Source: an uncultured Lachnospiraceae bacterium (lineage in GTDB: Bacteria > Bacillota > Clostridia > Lachnospirales > Lachnospiraceae). From it: a stretch of 14,535 bases of DNA. Of the stretch, positions 6,242 to 14,053 are shown piece by piece (position 1 is the stretch's first letter; the number at the start of each line of letters is the position of its first letter). Made by a program: the position numbers and the translations under genes. The DNA lies in assembly GCA_910588535.1 (NCBI GenBank), contig CAJUOO010000073.1:1-14535 (forward strand), read 5' to 3'. The notes beneath the pieces are model-generated. The model was not told where the DNA came from. It searched no databases and worked only from the letters and a program-made list of their open reading frames with translations.

Positions 6242-7084
6242 TCAGCGAATCAATGCTTTAATATCCAACATGCCAAATCCTTGTCTGCAGCTCTCCCACC
6301 CCAAATCAACAGCGCTCTCACATAATCGTCTCTTCACCTCCCCATTGCTAAGATAGGGTTCCTTGGATAAAAGCAACGCCGCTGCTCCTGACACAATTGG
6401 TGTGGACATCGAAGTGCCACTTTTCTTTATATAGGCATTTCTCCCCATTCGGCTCCTCCTCGCGTGACAGGAGAATATATTAGAGCCGGGAGCCACCAGA
6501 TCAGGCTTAATAATGCAAGAATAGCTGGGACCCCTGCCTGAATAATCAGATATAATTCTCCCAGCTACCTCCACCTCTTCTCTATTATCGGAAGAGCCCA
6601 CCGTGATCACCTTGCGGCTGATTCCCGGCATGGTGATAGTATATGGGTCAGGACCATTGTTCCCGGCAGCAACACATACCACCAGCCCAGCATCCCACGC
6701 ATGATTGACAGCCTTTACCAACTCACATTCTTCATCCTCCTCCCCCTTGGCAACCGTGCCCACGGAAATATTGACAATACGGATATGATACCGCTCTTGG
6801 TTGCGAATCACCCACTCCAAGCCCTTTATCACAATATCCACCGAACCATTTCCACTATAATCCAACACCTTGCAGGCAATCACGGATGCTCCGGGGGCAA
6901 TTCCCCGATACAGCCCTTGAGACATGCTGCCGTCACCCGCCGCGATTCCAGCGATATGGGTGCCATGCCCACAGTCATCATACAATCCATGTCTATGATA
7001 AACAAAATCTTGAAAGCATATGATTCGTTTTCCAAAATCTGTATGCGGGTATATCCCCTCTCCTGTTAAATAAATGTATGCCAC
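6242..7084 (-). CDS. Subtilisin-like (S8) protease homologue, N-terminally short, catalytic Asp apparently missing
   Basis: A 280-aa protein of the S8 serine peptidase family. The catalytic His motif CGHGTHIAG (His40), the oxyanion Asn in AAGNNGP (about 142) and the Ser motif SGTSMSTP (Ser225) are intact. The Asp motif is not: where relatives read DTG before IYPH-DF, this protein reads YLTGEGIYPHTDF, with Leu in place of Asp and two extra residues. The only start is GTG at 7084, right at that motif, with a GGGAGGGG site 13 bases upstream, farther than usual; a stop lies eight codons further up. There is no signal peptide or pro-domain, so the product would be cytoplasmic. It may be an inactive homologue, a 5'-damaged gene, or an enzyme with an altered active site. 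Confidence 0.8.
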   Translation of the reverse strand: MAYIYLTGEGIYPHTDFGKRIICFQDFVYHRHGLYDDCGHGTHIAGIAAGDGSMSQGLYRGIAPGASVIACKVLDYSGNGSVDIVIKGLEWVIRNQERYHIRIVNISVGTVAKGEEDEECELVKAVNHAWDAGLVVCVAAGNNGPDPYTITMPGISRKVITVGSSDNREEVEVAGRIISDYSGRGPSYSCIIKPDLVAPGSNIFSCHARRSRMGRNAYIKKSGTSMSTPIVSGAAALLLSKEPYLSNGEVKRRLCESAVDLGWESCRQGFGMLDIKALIR

Positions 7085-7112
7085 TCTATCTGAATATCCC
7101 CTCCCTTATCTA

Positions 7113-7306
7113 TCACAATGTGCCGAATACATCAAATTGCAAGCGTATCCTCTCTCTGCTCTCCACAAGCTTCTTTATAAAACAGACCATATATCTCTTC
7201 AGATAGTTTACACTGATTTTCTCTATATCATACCCTCTGGATTTCAGTAATACATACTCATCAGACACAATATTTTAAAATAATCATTCTTTATCTGCTG
7301 TATCAT
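7113..7306 (-). pseudogene. Possible decayed small gene upstream of the S8 homologue
   Basis: On the minus strand, ATG at 7306 opens a 20-codon frame (MIQQIKNDYFKIL...). A shifted frame then carries VSDEYVLLKSRGYDIEKI, KRYMVCFIKKLVES and RERIRLQFDVFGTL to a stop at 7113-7115 (GTG at 7266-7268). A third frame continues HIVIDKGGDIQIEWHTFI to a stop. Each piece looks protein-like, as if one short gene had been broken by two frameshifts, but no family is recognised and no good ribosome binding site is seen. It fills most of the 312-bp gap between the divergent S8 and ABC genes. Chance is a real alternative. Confidence 0.3.
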
Positions 7307-7351
7307 ATTCTGCTCTTTTCTCTAACTCTACTGTCAGTAGGTGTTCCTTTT

Positions 7352-7373
7352 TATATTATATTGTTATAATATA
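7352..7373. promoter_or_regulatory. Palindrome over the promoter of the XRE-ABC gene
   Basis: TATATTATA (7352-7360) and TATAATATA (7365-7373) form a perfect 9-bp inverted repeat around TTGT. It contains the TATAAT that would serve as the -10 for the gene starting at 7397. No -35 with a good consensus match was found. The encoded protein has an XRE-type DNA-binding domain, so an autoregulatory operator is a reasonable inference, although A+T-rich palindromes also arise by chance. Confidence 0.45.
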
Positions 7374-7396
7374 TCATAAATAGGAGGGCATATATA

Positions 7397-8512
7397 ATGA
7401 ATCAAATTAAGATCGGTACCTTTATTTCTGAGTGCCGGAAAGCAAAAGGCTGGACACAAAACCAGCTAGCAGAAAAACTGGGGATCACAGATAAAGCTAT
7501 CTCAAAGTGGGAAACCGGAAGATCTATGCCGGACTTATCGTTGTTTGTTCCATTATGTACATTATTAGAGATTACTTTAAATGAACTATTTGCCGGTGAG
7601 AAGATTTCTGACCAAAACTTAAAAGAAAAAGCAGATGAAATACTTATGGAAGTCATTACTGGCTGGCTAGGTCATGATAAGTGGATACCAAAAGAAAACA
7701 GCAGTGCTCGCAATTATGTATTAGAAGTATCCCATGTATCAAAAGTATATAAAAATGCTTCGACAAAGGATGCCACAAATCACAATGCAGTCTCAGCCGT
7801 AAATAATGTAAGCTTTCAGATTCCTCATGGCAGCTTTGTTGGAATTATGGGAGCCTCTGGCTCTGGAAAGACTACTCTTCTTAATCTGATAGCAACAATA
7901 GATAAGCCTACAGGTGGAAGAATACAAATCAACGGGCAAAATATCGTGGATATGTCAGAAACAGAGACAGCAGATTTTCGCCGTGAGCATATAGGATTTA
8001 TCTTTCAGGAATACAATTTGCTTGATACATTGACCATCTATGAAAACATTGCGCTCGCGCTGACTATAAAAAATATACCAAAAGAAACTATTCGAAAAAC
8101 AATAGAAGATCTATCTGAAAAATTGAACATATCTTCCATCTTAGATAAATTTCCATATGAGGTATCAGGTGGGCAGCGGCAGAGATGTGCCTGTGCACGC
8201 GCCATTGTGGTAAATCCTGATATTATACTTGCAGATGAGCCTACCGGAGCATTGGATTCCTATGCCTCCAAACAACTACTAAGCACATTCGCCATACTCT
8301 GTAAAGAATATCAGGCAACTATATTGATGGTTACACATGATGTTATGGCGGCCAGCTATTGTGACAGTATACTGTTTATGCAGGACGGAGAAATAAAAGC
8401 CACACGAAATAGAGAGCAAGAAAGTAAACAAACTTTTTTCGCAGATATTTTAAAAATGATAGAATGGATAGAGGAAAAAAATCATGATCTATTTAAAATT
8501 GTCAGTCCGTAA
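7397..8512 (+). CDS. XRE-type HTH domain fused to ABC transporter ATPase
   Basis: A 371-aa two-domain protein. Residues about 6-66 are an HTH_3/XRE DNA-binding domain (IGTFISECRKAKGWTQNQLA, then KAISKWETGRSMPDL). Residues about 108-340 are a complete ABC ATPase of the LolD/MacB/BceA type: Walker A GASGSGKTT (152-160), Q-loop Gln204, signature SGGQ (257-260), Walker B IILADE (276-281), D-loop ALD and H-loop His314. The linker (67-107) is short and charged. ATG at 7397 follows TAGGAGGG at good spacing. The permease gene begins inside this gene (29-bp overlap). The fusion suggests that the transporter ATPase itself binds DNA and couples transport or substrate state to expression. The pair is clearly A+T-richer than its neighbours, suggesting transfer. 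Confidence 0.92.
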   Translation: MNQIKIGTFISECRKAKGWTQNQLAEKLGITDKAISKWETGRSMPDLSLFVPLCTLLEITLNELFAGEKISDQNLKEKADEILMEVITGWLGHDKWIPKENSSARNYVLEVSHVSKVYKNASTKDATNHNAVSAVNNVSFQIPHGSFVGIMGASGSGKTTLLNLIATIDKPTGGRIQINGQNIVDMSETETADFRREHIGFIFQEYNLLDTLTIYENIALALTIKNIPKETIRKTIEDLSEKLNISSILDKFPYEVSGGQRQRCACARAIVVNPDIILADEPTGALDSYASKQLLSTFAILCKEYQATILMVTHDVMAASYCDSILFMQDGEIKATRNREQESKQTFFADILKMIEWIEEKNHDLFKIVSP

Positions 8513-9800
8513 TGCCAAGAGATCTTTAATCAATTATCTTTTATATAGTATAACCATAATCATTCTTATAGCGATTATGGAATTTTCTAACTGCATTGCC
8601 ATTATGGGAAGATTAGCAAATTTTCAAACGCACTCTCTTCCTCTTCTGATAACCATCATTCAGATTATCTTGGTTGGATATATTGACACCTTTATGCTTG
8701 AGCAAAGAGCAAAAGAATTTGCAAGCTACTTGTTATTGGGCATGAAAAAAAAGAAATTGACATACCTTTTCTTATGTGAAATCTCACTTATCGGATTGTT
8801 CTGCTTTCTTATTGGAACAACGATAGGTCTGGCTGTGTATGTTTTTTTCTGTTTTTGTACACCTATGCTGGAAAGAAATCTTTCTTCATTCCTTCCTTAC
8901 AAAAGCATCGCTTACACCTTTTGCTATTTTTGCCTTGCAAAAGCATGTTGTGCATTTCATTTAAAACAGAAAATAGACAAGCTACAGATACGAGAATTAC
9001 TATATGAAAAAAATCGAAATCAAAGTATCATTCAAAATAATAATTATAAAAAATGGGCCATTCTTTTTATTTTCAACTTTCTTTGTCTACTGGGACTTAT
9101 GTGCGGCATTGTCATTCTTCCTAGGGATTGGGCTGTTTATCCTACATCCGTCGTATGTATACCATTTCTGTTATCTATTCTCTCATTTTATCAATGGTTG
9201 TTTGGCTATCTGTATGCCCAGAGAAGAATAAAGTCCATTTTTATATATCAAAAAAACTGGCTCTATCATACGGCTGTTCTGACATCAAACATAAAAACAT
9301 CTGCCACCATAAACGCTGTTTTTTGTATGTGTTTTTTATTTGCGGCATTTTCTTTTATTACTGGAAGATTGATGCTACAGCCAGAATTTCAGCTTTTTGA
9401 AAAGGGTACACAACAATGGATGGGAATTATGCAAATATGCCTCTGTATTATATTTACAGTTACTTATTTCTCAATATTATCTCTACAAATAATAATAGAA
9501 TTAAAAAAGGCTTCAAAAAACAATCAAATATTACATTCTATTGGCAGGAGCAACAAACAATTAGCCCTTCTAAACAAGCAGCAGATAGTCATTCAATTAA
9601 CCTTGCCGATGTTAATGGCTTTTCTGGTTTTTTTATTCTGCATGCCACTACTCAATGGAACAATAAACCTGATATTGCCAGATACCATGCACAATAGCCT
9701 ATTCAAATTTGCTGGAGAATTTTTTCTATGTATTTTGTTTTTCTATACCTGTTACTTTTTTATTGTAAACACGATAAGCAGACAATATAGAAATTTTTAA
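8484..9800 (+). CDS. ABC transporter permease, FtsX/BceB-like, ten helices
   Basis: A 438-aa membrane protein with about ten predicted helices (near 18-40, 52-72, 93-125, 142-160, 191-213, 219-243, 272-294, 314-338, 371-391, 408-428). EFASYLLLGMKKKKLTYL and ILHSIGRSNKQLALLNKQQ look like the cytoplasmic coupling segments of BceB/FtsX permeases. BceB proteins carry an extracellular domain of about 200 residues between helices 7 and 8; here that loop is only about 20 residues (295-313). ATG at 8484 has GAGGAAAAAAATC upstream and overlaps the ATPase gene, so the two form one transporter. Substrate unknown; relatives handle antimicrobial peptides, lipids or lipoproteins. No two-component system is adjacent. 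Confidence 0.88.
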   Translation: MIYLKLSVRNAKRSLINYLLYSITIIILIAIMEFSNCIAIMGRLANFQTHSLPLLITIIQIILVGYIDTFMLEQRAKEFASYLLLGMKKKKLTYLFLCEISLIGLFCFLIGTTIGLAVYVFFCFCTPMLERNLSSFLPYKSIAYTFCYFCLAKACCAFHLKQKIDKLQIRELLYEKNRNQSIIQNNNYKKWAILFIFNFLCLLGLMCGIVILPRDWAVYPTSVVCIPFLLSILSFYQWLFGYLYAQRRIKSIFIYQKNWLYHTAVLTSNIKTSATINAVFCMCFLFAAFSFITGRLMLQPEFQLFEKGTQQWMGIMQICLCIIFTVTYFSILSLQIIIELKKASKNNQILHSIGRSNKQLALLNKQQIVIQLTLPMLMAFLVFLFCMPLLNGTINLILPDTMHNSLFKFAGEFFLCILFFYTCYFFIVNTISRQYRNF

Positions 9801-9823
9801 GAGAAAATAACAAGACAGGCTGC

Positions 9824-9850
9824 ATTTGCCTATACACGATATAGGCAAGT
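9824..9850. other. Stem-loop downstream of the permease gene
   Basis: TTGCCTATA (9826-9834) and TATAGGCAA (9840-9848) form a perfect 9-bp stem with a 5-nt loop, extendable by a wobble and one more pair. It starts about 25 bp after the permease stop. No T run follows on the plus strand, so it is at best a poor intrinsic terminator; on the minus strand the following bases are moderately T-rich. Confidence 0.5.
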
Positions 9851-9881
9851 AAAGCAGATTGTCAACATTTATACTATTACC

Positions 9882-9930
9882 AATATTCTTTGTGGATCTC
9901 CACTTATAAGGTAGGTCCACAAAGAATATT
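9882..9930. repeat. Perfect 15-bp inverted repeat between convergent genes
   Basis: AATATTCTTTGTGGA (9882-9896) and its exact reverse complement (9916-9930) enclose a 19-nt loop that contains a CTTATAAG palindrome. With the smaller stem-loop at 9824-9850 it occupies most of the 211-bp gap between the convergent permease and GH3 genes. There is no T run on either side. It may be a bidirectional transcription barrier or a small palindromic repeat. Confidence 0.65.
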
Positions 9931-10011
9931 CCTACAGCCGCCAGATCTGCCATCCCCAGAAATATTCCCAGAAAAAGCGATTCTTTCCCTGCACCCACCC
10001 TTCTCTTTCCT

Positions 10012-12186
10012 TTAGACAAAACTACAGCAATTAGACTTATCAAGAGAAGCATCCAGCCTCTCCACCACAAAAGTACAGCTCTCTTTTCCTGTCAGCTCCT
10101 TTGTCCTGTTATCTGGCTGGCCAAATCCGACACTGATCTGAATCCTCTTTCCGTCCTTCTTTCTTCTTCCCTCTTCATCCACCACCAAAAAGGCATCTGC
10201 CTCCACGTGAACCATAATCTTTTGCTCCTTTGCAGGCTCAAGCTTCACTCTCTCAAAAGCACAGAGCCTCGCCCTCAATGGTGCAAGTTCAGAATCCAAC
10301 TCCCTACAGTACACCTGAATCACCTCATAAGCCGTCATCTCACTCTTGTTCTGCACTGTCACCAAAAGATCCATACCGTTGGACAGATCTGCTTGCATCT
10401 CTTCTTCTCTCACATTCTTCGCTCCAAAACTGATACCTTTCAGCTCTACCTCCTGACAGCTCAACCCATATCCAAAAGGATATAACACCTCCCCGTCAAA
10501 ATATCGATACGTTCTGCCCTTCATAGAGTAATCTTCAAAGTCTGGCAGATCCTCTGTGCAGCGATAGAATGTCACTGGAAGCCTGCCGGAAAATGGCAGC
10601 TCTCCAAATAAAAGTTCTGCGATAACCCTTCCGCCTCTCGCTCCCGGATACCACGCCTGAATCACCGCGGCAGCATGTTGATCTGCATAGCGCAGATCCA
10701 TGGCACTTCCTGTCATATTCACGACAATCACAGGCTTGCCCACCTGAATCACCGCCTCCAAAAGCTCCCTCTGTGGTTTTGGCAAAAGAAGGTCAATCTT
10801 ATCACCAGAAGCATAGCTATTTCCAGTATCCCCCTCTTCTCCCTCCATCGTCTCATCAAGCCCCAGACAGAGTATTACCACCTCACTATTTCGCGCCACC
10901 TGAATCGCCTCACTTATTCGATCCCTTCCACATGAGGTCGCTTCTACTTTATCGCGAAACAGATGACAACCCTCTGAATAATACACTCTTGTTTGTTCGT
11001 CTACAGCATCCTGAATACCTTCCAGAATCGTGATATAGCGAGAGGAAGTGCCATGATAATTTCCAATCAGTGCCACCCTGCTGTTTGCGTTCGGACCAAT
11101 CACACCGATCGTTTTCAGTCCTTTTTTATCAAGTGGTAATATTCCATTATTCTTTAACAGCACAATACTTTCTGCTGTCGCCCTGTCAGCAACGTCCTGA
11201 TGTTCCCTACACTCTAATTTATCAAAACCTATATAATTATAAGGTGTATTATCAAACAGACCAAGCAAAAACCGAGTGGTAAACAGTCGTACTGCTGCCT
11301 CCGTGATCTCCTCCTCCGTCACCAAGCCATCTTGATACGCTTTTAAAAGATGAAGGTATGTAATCCCACAATTCACATCACAGCCACAGTGCAGTGCCAG
11401 CGCAGCGGATTCCTCCGCCGAATTTGTGACCATATGCTTGGTGTGAAAATCCCGGATCGCCCAACAATCTGAGACATAATGTCCCTGAAATCCCCACTCT
11501 CCTCTTAAAATATCCTTCATCAGCATCTCGCTGCCACAGCATGGTTCTCCGTTGGTTCTATTATAAGCCCCCATCACTGCCTCAACCTCTGCTTCCTTCA
11601 CCAGTTTTTCAAATGCTGGTAGATATGTCTCATACAGATCCTTTTTGGAAACGTTCGCATCAAATTCATGTCTTAACGCCTCCGGCCCAGAATGTACAGC
11701 AAAATGCTTTGCGCAGGCTGCCGCCGCTAGATACTCGCCGTCTCCCTGAAGTCCCTGCACGTATGCCTTGCCAAGCTCACCCGTCAGATATGGATCCTCA
11801 CCGTATGTCTCGTGCCCTCTCCCCCATCTTGGATCGCGAAAAATATTCACATTGGGCGACCAGTATGTAAGCCCTTTATAAATATCTCGATCCCCCAGAC
11901 TGCTGTAGGTATTATACTTTGCTCGACCCTCCACGGCAATTACCTCCCCGACCTTATGCAACAACTCCTTATCAAAAGCCGCCGCCATACCGATTGCCTG
12001 TGGGAAGCTAGTGGCAACACCAGCTCTTGCTACACCATGAAGTCCCTCGTTCCACCAATTATAAGCCGGAATCCCAAGTCTTGGAATTGCTGGAGCATCA
12101 TACCTTAGCTGTGAAGCCTTCTCTTCCAATGTCATACGCCCCACCAGCTCCTGCGCCCTACTTCTCGCGCGCTCTCTATCTCTCAT
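10012..12186 (-). CDS. Glycoside hydrolase family 3, beta-xylosidase/beta-glucosidase type
   Basis: A 724-aa exo-acting glycosidase. The N-terminal barrel holds NWWNEGLHGVARAG (43-56), SPNVNIFRDPRWGRGHETYG (110-129), KHFAVHSGPE (160-169) and the nucleophile Asp240 in YVSDCWAI. The second domain (about 340-560) includes GLDETMEGEEGD (442-453), where the acid/base Glu is expected, and SGRLPVTFYR. The last 100 or so residues are a fibronectin III-like domain. This arrangement and the NWWNE-LHG and ETYGEDP motifs resemble bacterial beta-xylosidases and arabinofuranosidases more than BglX-type glucosidases. There is no signal peptide, so it acts on imported oligosaccharides in the cytoplasm. ATG at 12186 follows GGGAGG with seven bases of spacing. 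It lies 249 bp downstream of the GH28 gene. Confidence 0.92.
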   Translation of the reverse strand: MRDRERARSRAQELVGRMTLEEKASQLRYDAPAIPRLGIPAYNWWNEGLHGVARAGVATSFPQAIGMAAAFDKELLHKVGEVIAVEGRAKYNTYSSLGDRDIYKGLTYWSPNVNIFRDPRWGRGHETYGEDPYLTGELGKAYVQGLQGDGEYLAAAACAKHFAVHSGPEALRHEFDANVSKKDLYETYLPAFEKLVKEAEVEAVMGAYNRTNGEPCCGSEMLMKDILRGEWGFQGHYVSDCWAIRDFHTKHMVTNSAEESAALALHCGCDVNCGITYLHLLKAYQDGLVTEEEITEAAVRLFTTRFLLGLFDNTPYNYIGFDKLECREHQDVADRATAESIVLLKNNGILPLDKKGLKTIGVIGPNANSRVALIGNYHGTSSRYITILEGIQDAVDEQTRVYYSEGCHLFRDKVEATSCGRDRISEAIQVARNSEVVILCLGLDETMEGEEGDTGNSYASGDKIDLLLPKPQRELLEAVIQVGKPVIVVNMTGSAMDLRYADQHAAAVIQAWYPGARGGRVIAELLFGELPFSGRLPVTFYRCTEDLPDFEDYSMKGRTYRYFDGEVLYPFGYGLSCQEVELKGISFGAKNVREEEMQADLSNGMDLLVTVQNKSEMTAYEVIQVYCRELDSELAPLRARLCAFERVKLEPAKEQKIMVHVEADAFLVVDEEGRRKKDGKRIQISVGFGQPDNRTKELTGKESCTFVVERLDASLDKSNCCSFV

Positions 12187-12286
12187 TGTAAAACCTCCCT
12201 TTCCTTTCTCAACAGACCGTCACCTCCCGCTGCAAGCCAATGGGATATCGACTGGTCAAAAACTATGGTTCTCAACTGACTAAAGA

Positions 12287-12331
12287 CATAATAAAACAGA
12301 GAACCGAACACTTAACAAATGTCCGATTCTC
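12287..12331 (-). terminator. Intrinsic terminator after the GH28 gene
   Basis: On the minus strand, GAGAATCGGACA (12320-12331) pairs with TGTTCGGTTCTC (12299-12310) as a 12-bp stem that includes two G-U pairs, with a 9-nt loop. It is followed by TGTTTTATTAT. It lies about 105 bp after the GH28 stop and before the GH3 gene, so GH28 transcription should end here at least partly. The rest of 12187-12435 shows no further gene and no clear GH3 promoter. Confidence 0.7.
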
Positions 12332-12435
12332 CATGTGAACCTTCTCTAAAAGTAAAGTGATTCTCCCGGTCCAATATGCATCTTATATTTTTCTATCCGC
12401 TTTATATGTCACAATCCGTTTATCACCACTTATTG

Positions 12436-13692
12436 TCAATGATTGCTTATACTATTATCTATGTGAAATGGCTTTGCGCTTGCATTGTCACACCACATAT
12501 TCTCGGCCTCCACATCAATATTCTCAAATGAAAAATCAGACAAATGATACTGCTTTTCATCCGCCACAACCTTAAAGCATATCTCGCACTTACATTTGCA
12601 ATTTCTCATCTGTATATGTTCTGCGACAGATATTGGCATATCTGTGCGGCCTTTTAAATCAAAGAATTGTGTCCAAGGATTAATATTAAGGAAGTTCTTT
12701 ATCGTGCCCTCAATATCTTCCACCAAAATGTACTCATAATGCTGTGGTGTATCTGGGCGCATCTTAAGCCATAAAAGATTGCTCGCCTCTGATACCTTAA
12801 TTCTCCTTAATATTACATTTCTATTATGAACAGATTCCGATCCAAGTGTCAGGCATCCATGGCAGAATCCATATGTACAATCCTCCACAATAATTCTCTC
12901 ATTGGACCCATTTTCTGGTGCCTCGTCCGCCCAAGGTCCTTTTCCGCCCTTCAACACAACCGCATCATCATTCACTTCCAGATAACAATTTTTCACTAAA
13001 ATATCTGTACATACATCAATATCAATTGCATCTGTGCTTGGCGCCTTCACTGGCTTCGCAGGAGAAAAAATATGGCAGCCTATATATTTTACATGATTGC
13101 ACTGATACAGATGCGTCGTCCAAAAATGAGAGTTTTCAAGATGCAGCCCCGCCACCAACACATTGCTGCAATGTGACAAATACAGCAGTCTTGGTCTTTG
13201 CTCATCCTTATTTGTGCACTTTGGGTTCCACTCCCTTCTTAGCCAGAACGATTTCCACGACTTAAGACCATTTCCATCTATTGTTCCGGGTCCACACATG
13301 GTAAAGCCATCTACACCATCTGCATTGATCAAAGCCATAAAATACAGACAGGTCTCCCCCTCTATGCGGGTCATGCAAATAGGGTAATCGGTGATATCCT
13401 CACTCCCCTTCAATACACCACCCTCTGCAACATACAGATTGACTCCCTGCTCAAAAGTCAACGCTCCTGTTCGATAAGTGCCTCTTGGAACCACAAGAAC
13501 ACCACCACCGTTCTCTGCTGCAGTATGAATAAGCTTCTGAATCTCTTCTGTATACAGCTTTCCATCATCACAGATCTCATAATCTGTCAAAATATACTGT
13601 GTTCCAAGCTCTGTCAATTCAGGGACACGAGTATCATAAAACCAACTGTCAATCTGTGTTCCATCGGGAAAATATTCCATCTTATTATCCAT
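12436..13692 (-). CDS. Glycoside hydrolase family 28, polygalacturonase-like
   Basis: A 418-aa right-handed beta-helix enzyme predicted to hydrolyse galacturonide bonds of pectin fragments. The helix repeats run from about residue 60 on. Family motifs appear in altered form: STDAIDID (219-226) for the usual NTDGID, NDDAVVLKGG (241-250) with the paired Asp, and CHGCLTLGSES (277-287) for the GHG-GS motif. The expected RIK motif reads WLK, so substrate specificity may differ from classic endo-polygalacturonases. No signal peptide is seen, which fits an intracellular exo-enzyme acting on imported oligogalacturonides. The frame extends to an ATG at 13740, but GAGGA lies just before the ATG at 13692 (MDNKMEYF), which is preferred. 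Promoter at 13777-13805; terminator at 12287-12331. Confidence 0.9.
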   Translation of the reverse strand: MDNKMEYFPDGTQIDSWFYDTRVPELTELGTQYILTDYEICDDGKLYTEEIQKLIHTAAENGGGVLVVPRGTYRTGALTFEQGVNLYVAEGGVLKGSEDITDYPICMTRIEGETCLYFMALINADGVDGFTMCGPGTIDGNGLKSWKSFWLRREWNPKCTNKDEQRPRLLYLSHCSNVLVAGLHLENSHFWTTHLYQCNHVKYIGCHIFSPAKPVKAPSTDAIDIDVCTDILVKNCYLEVNDDAVVLKGGKGPWADEAPENGSNERIIVEDCTYGFCHGCLTLGSESVHNRNVILRRIKVSEASNLLWLKMRPDTPQHYEYILVEDIEGTIKNFLNINPWTQFFDLKGRTDMPISVAEHIQMRNCKCKCEICFKVVADEKQYHLSDFSFENIDVEAENMWCDNASAKPFHIDNSISNH

Positions 13693-13776
13693 AATTATCC
13701 TCATTTCCGTGCATTGTACCGCACCATTTATCTCTCTCATTTTGTACCTATAGAAACTCTCTTTCTATCACTACAA

Positions 13777-13805
13777 ATTATAGCACGAGATTCCCTAGCA
13801 CACAA
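13777..13805 (-). promoter_or_regulatory. Promoter of the GH28 gene
   Basis: On the minus strand TTGTGT (13800-13805), 17-nt spacer, and TATAAT (13777-13782) preceded by TGC, an extended -10. It lies about 85 bp upstream of the chosen start. The -35 is weak, which the extended -10 may offset. No catabolite-repression (cre) site was confidently recognised. Confidence 0.6.
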
Positions 13806-13913
13806 TACAAATCGAAAGAACTAGCAGACGGATTGTGTAAAATCATAACTTCTTGTAAATGTAATATTTTATCTACTGTTATAAATTTGTTGTATCATCT
13901 TCTGGAAAGATCC

Positions 13914-14053
13914 GTCCGGCGAACTGCCTGTGGTCCTCCGTCACCCCACTTGCGCTTAGTGAAAAACGCAGCGGACGCTAAGCTCGAAACTACCTCGCTA
14001 ACCGCCGGCGTTTTTCAATAGGTTCCTTGAGGACCACAGGCAGTTCGCCGGAC
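13914..14053 (+). repeat. Structured hairpin repeat, copy C (complete, forward orientation)
   Basis: A 140-bp unit bounded by a perfect 25-bp inverted repeat (13914-13938 and 14029-14053). Inside, 13960-13969 (TGAAAAACGC) pairs with 14008-14017 (GCGTTTTTCA), 13972-13974 with 14005-14007, 13976-13979 with 14001-14004 (one mismatch) and 13981-13983 with 13997-13999. Sequence conserved among copies is concentrated in the unpaired parts (CGTCACCCC, GCGCTTAG, AATAGGTTCCTT). The unit lies 222 bp upstream of the GH28 start. No target-site duplication is evident and no protein-coding frame is supported. Confidence 0.9.

Noticed and set aside
9726..10070. A 114-aa minus-strand reading frame with hydrophobic segments between the GH3 and permease genes
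   Set aside because: Its ATG lies inside the GH3 gene, its end lies inside the permease gene, and the middle runs through both stem-loops. Only a short stretch (about 9930-10010, encoding ESLFLGIFLGMADLAAVGIF) looks protein-like, with at best a GTG start after AAAGGAAAGAGAAGG. This is not enough to call a gene.
13833..14021. A 62-aa plus-strand frame across repeat copy C
   Set aside because: It reads through the conserved hairpin unit; the changes between copies preserve base pairing rather than codons, and no ribosome binding site is present.
13914..14053. Interpretation of the repeats as a CRISPR array or integron attC sites
   Set aside because: There are no short regular direct repeats with unique spacers and no cas genes. 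The conserved part is the internal core rather than the ends, and no integrase or gene-cassette pattern is present.
13914..14053. Interpretation of the repeats as insertion-sequence ends or simple MITEs
   Set aside because: No transposase gene is in the window, no target-site duplication was found, and the terminal arms differ between unit types, unlike ends recognised by one transposase. It is not fully excluded, because other mobile elements may lie outside the window.
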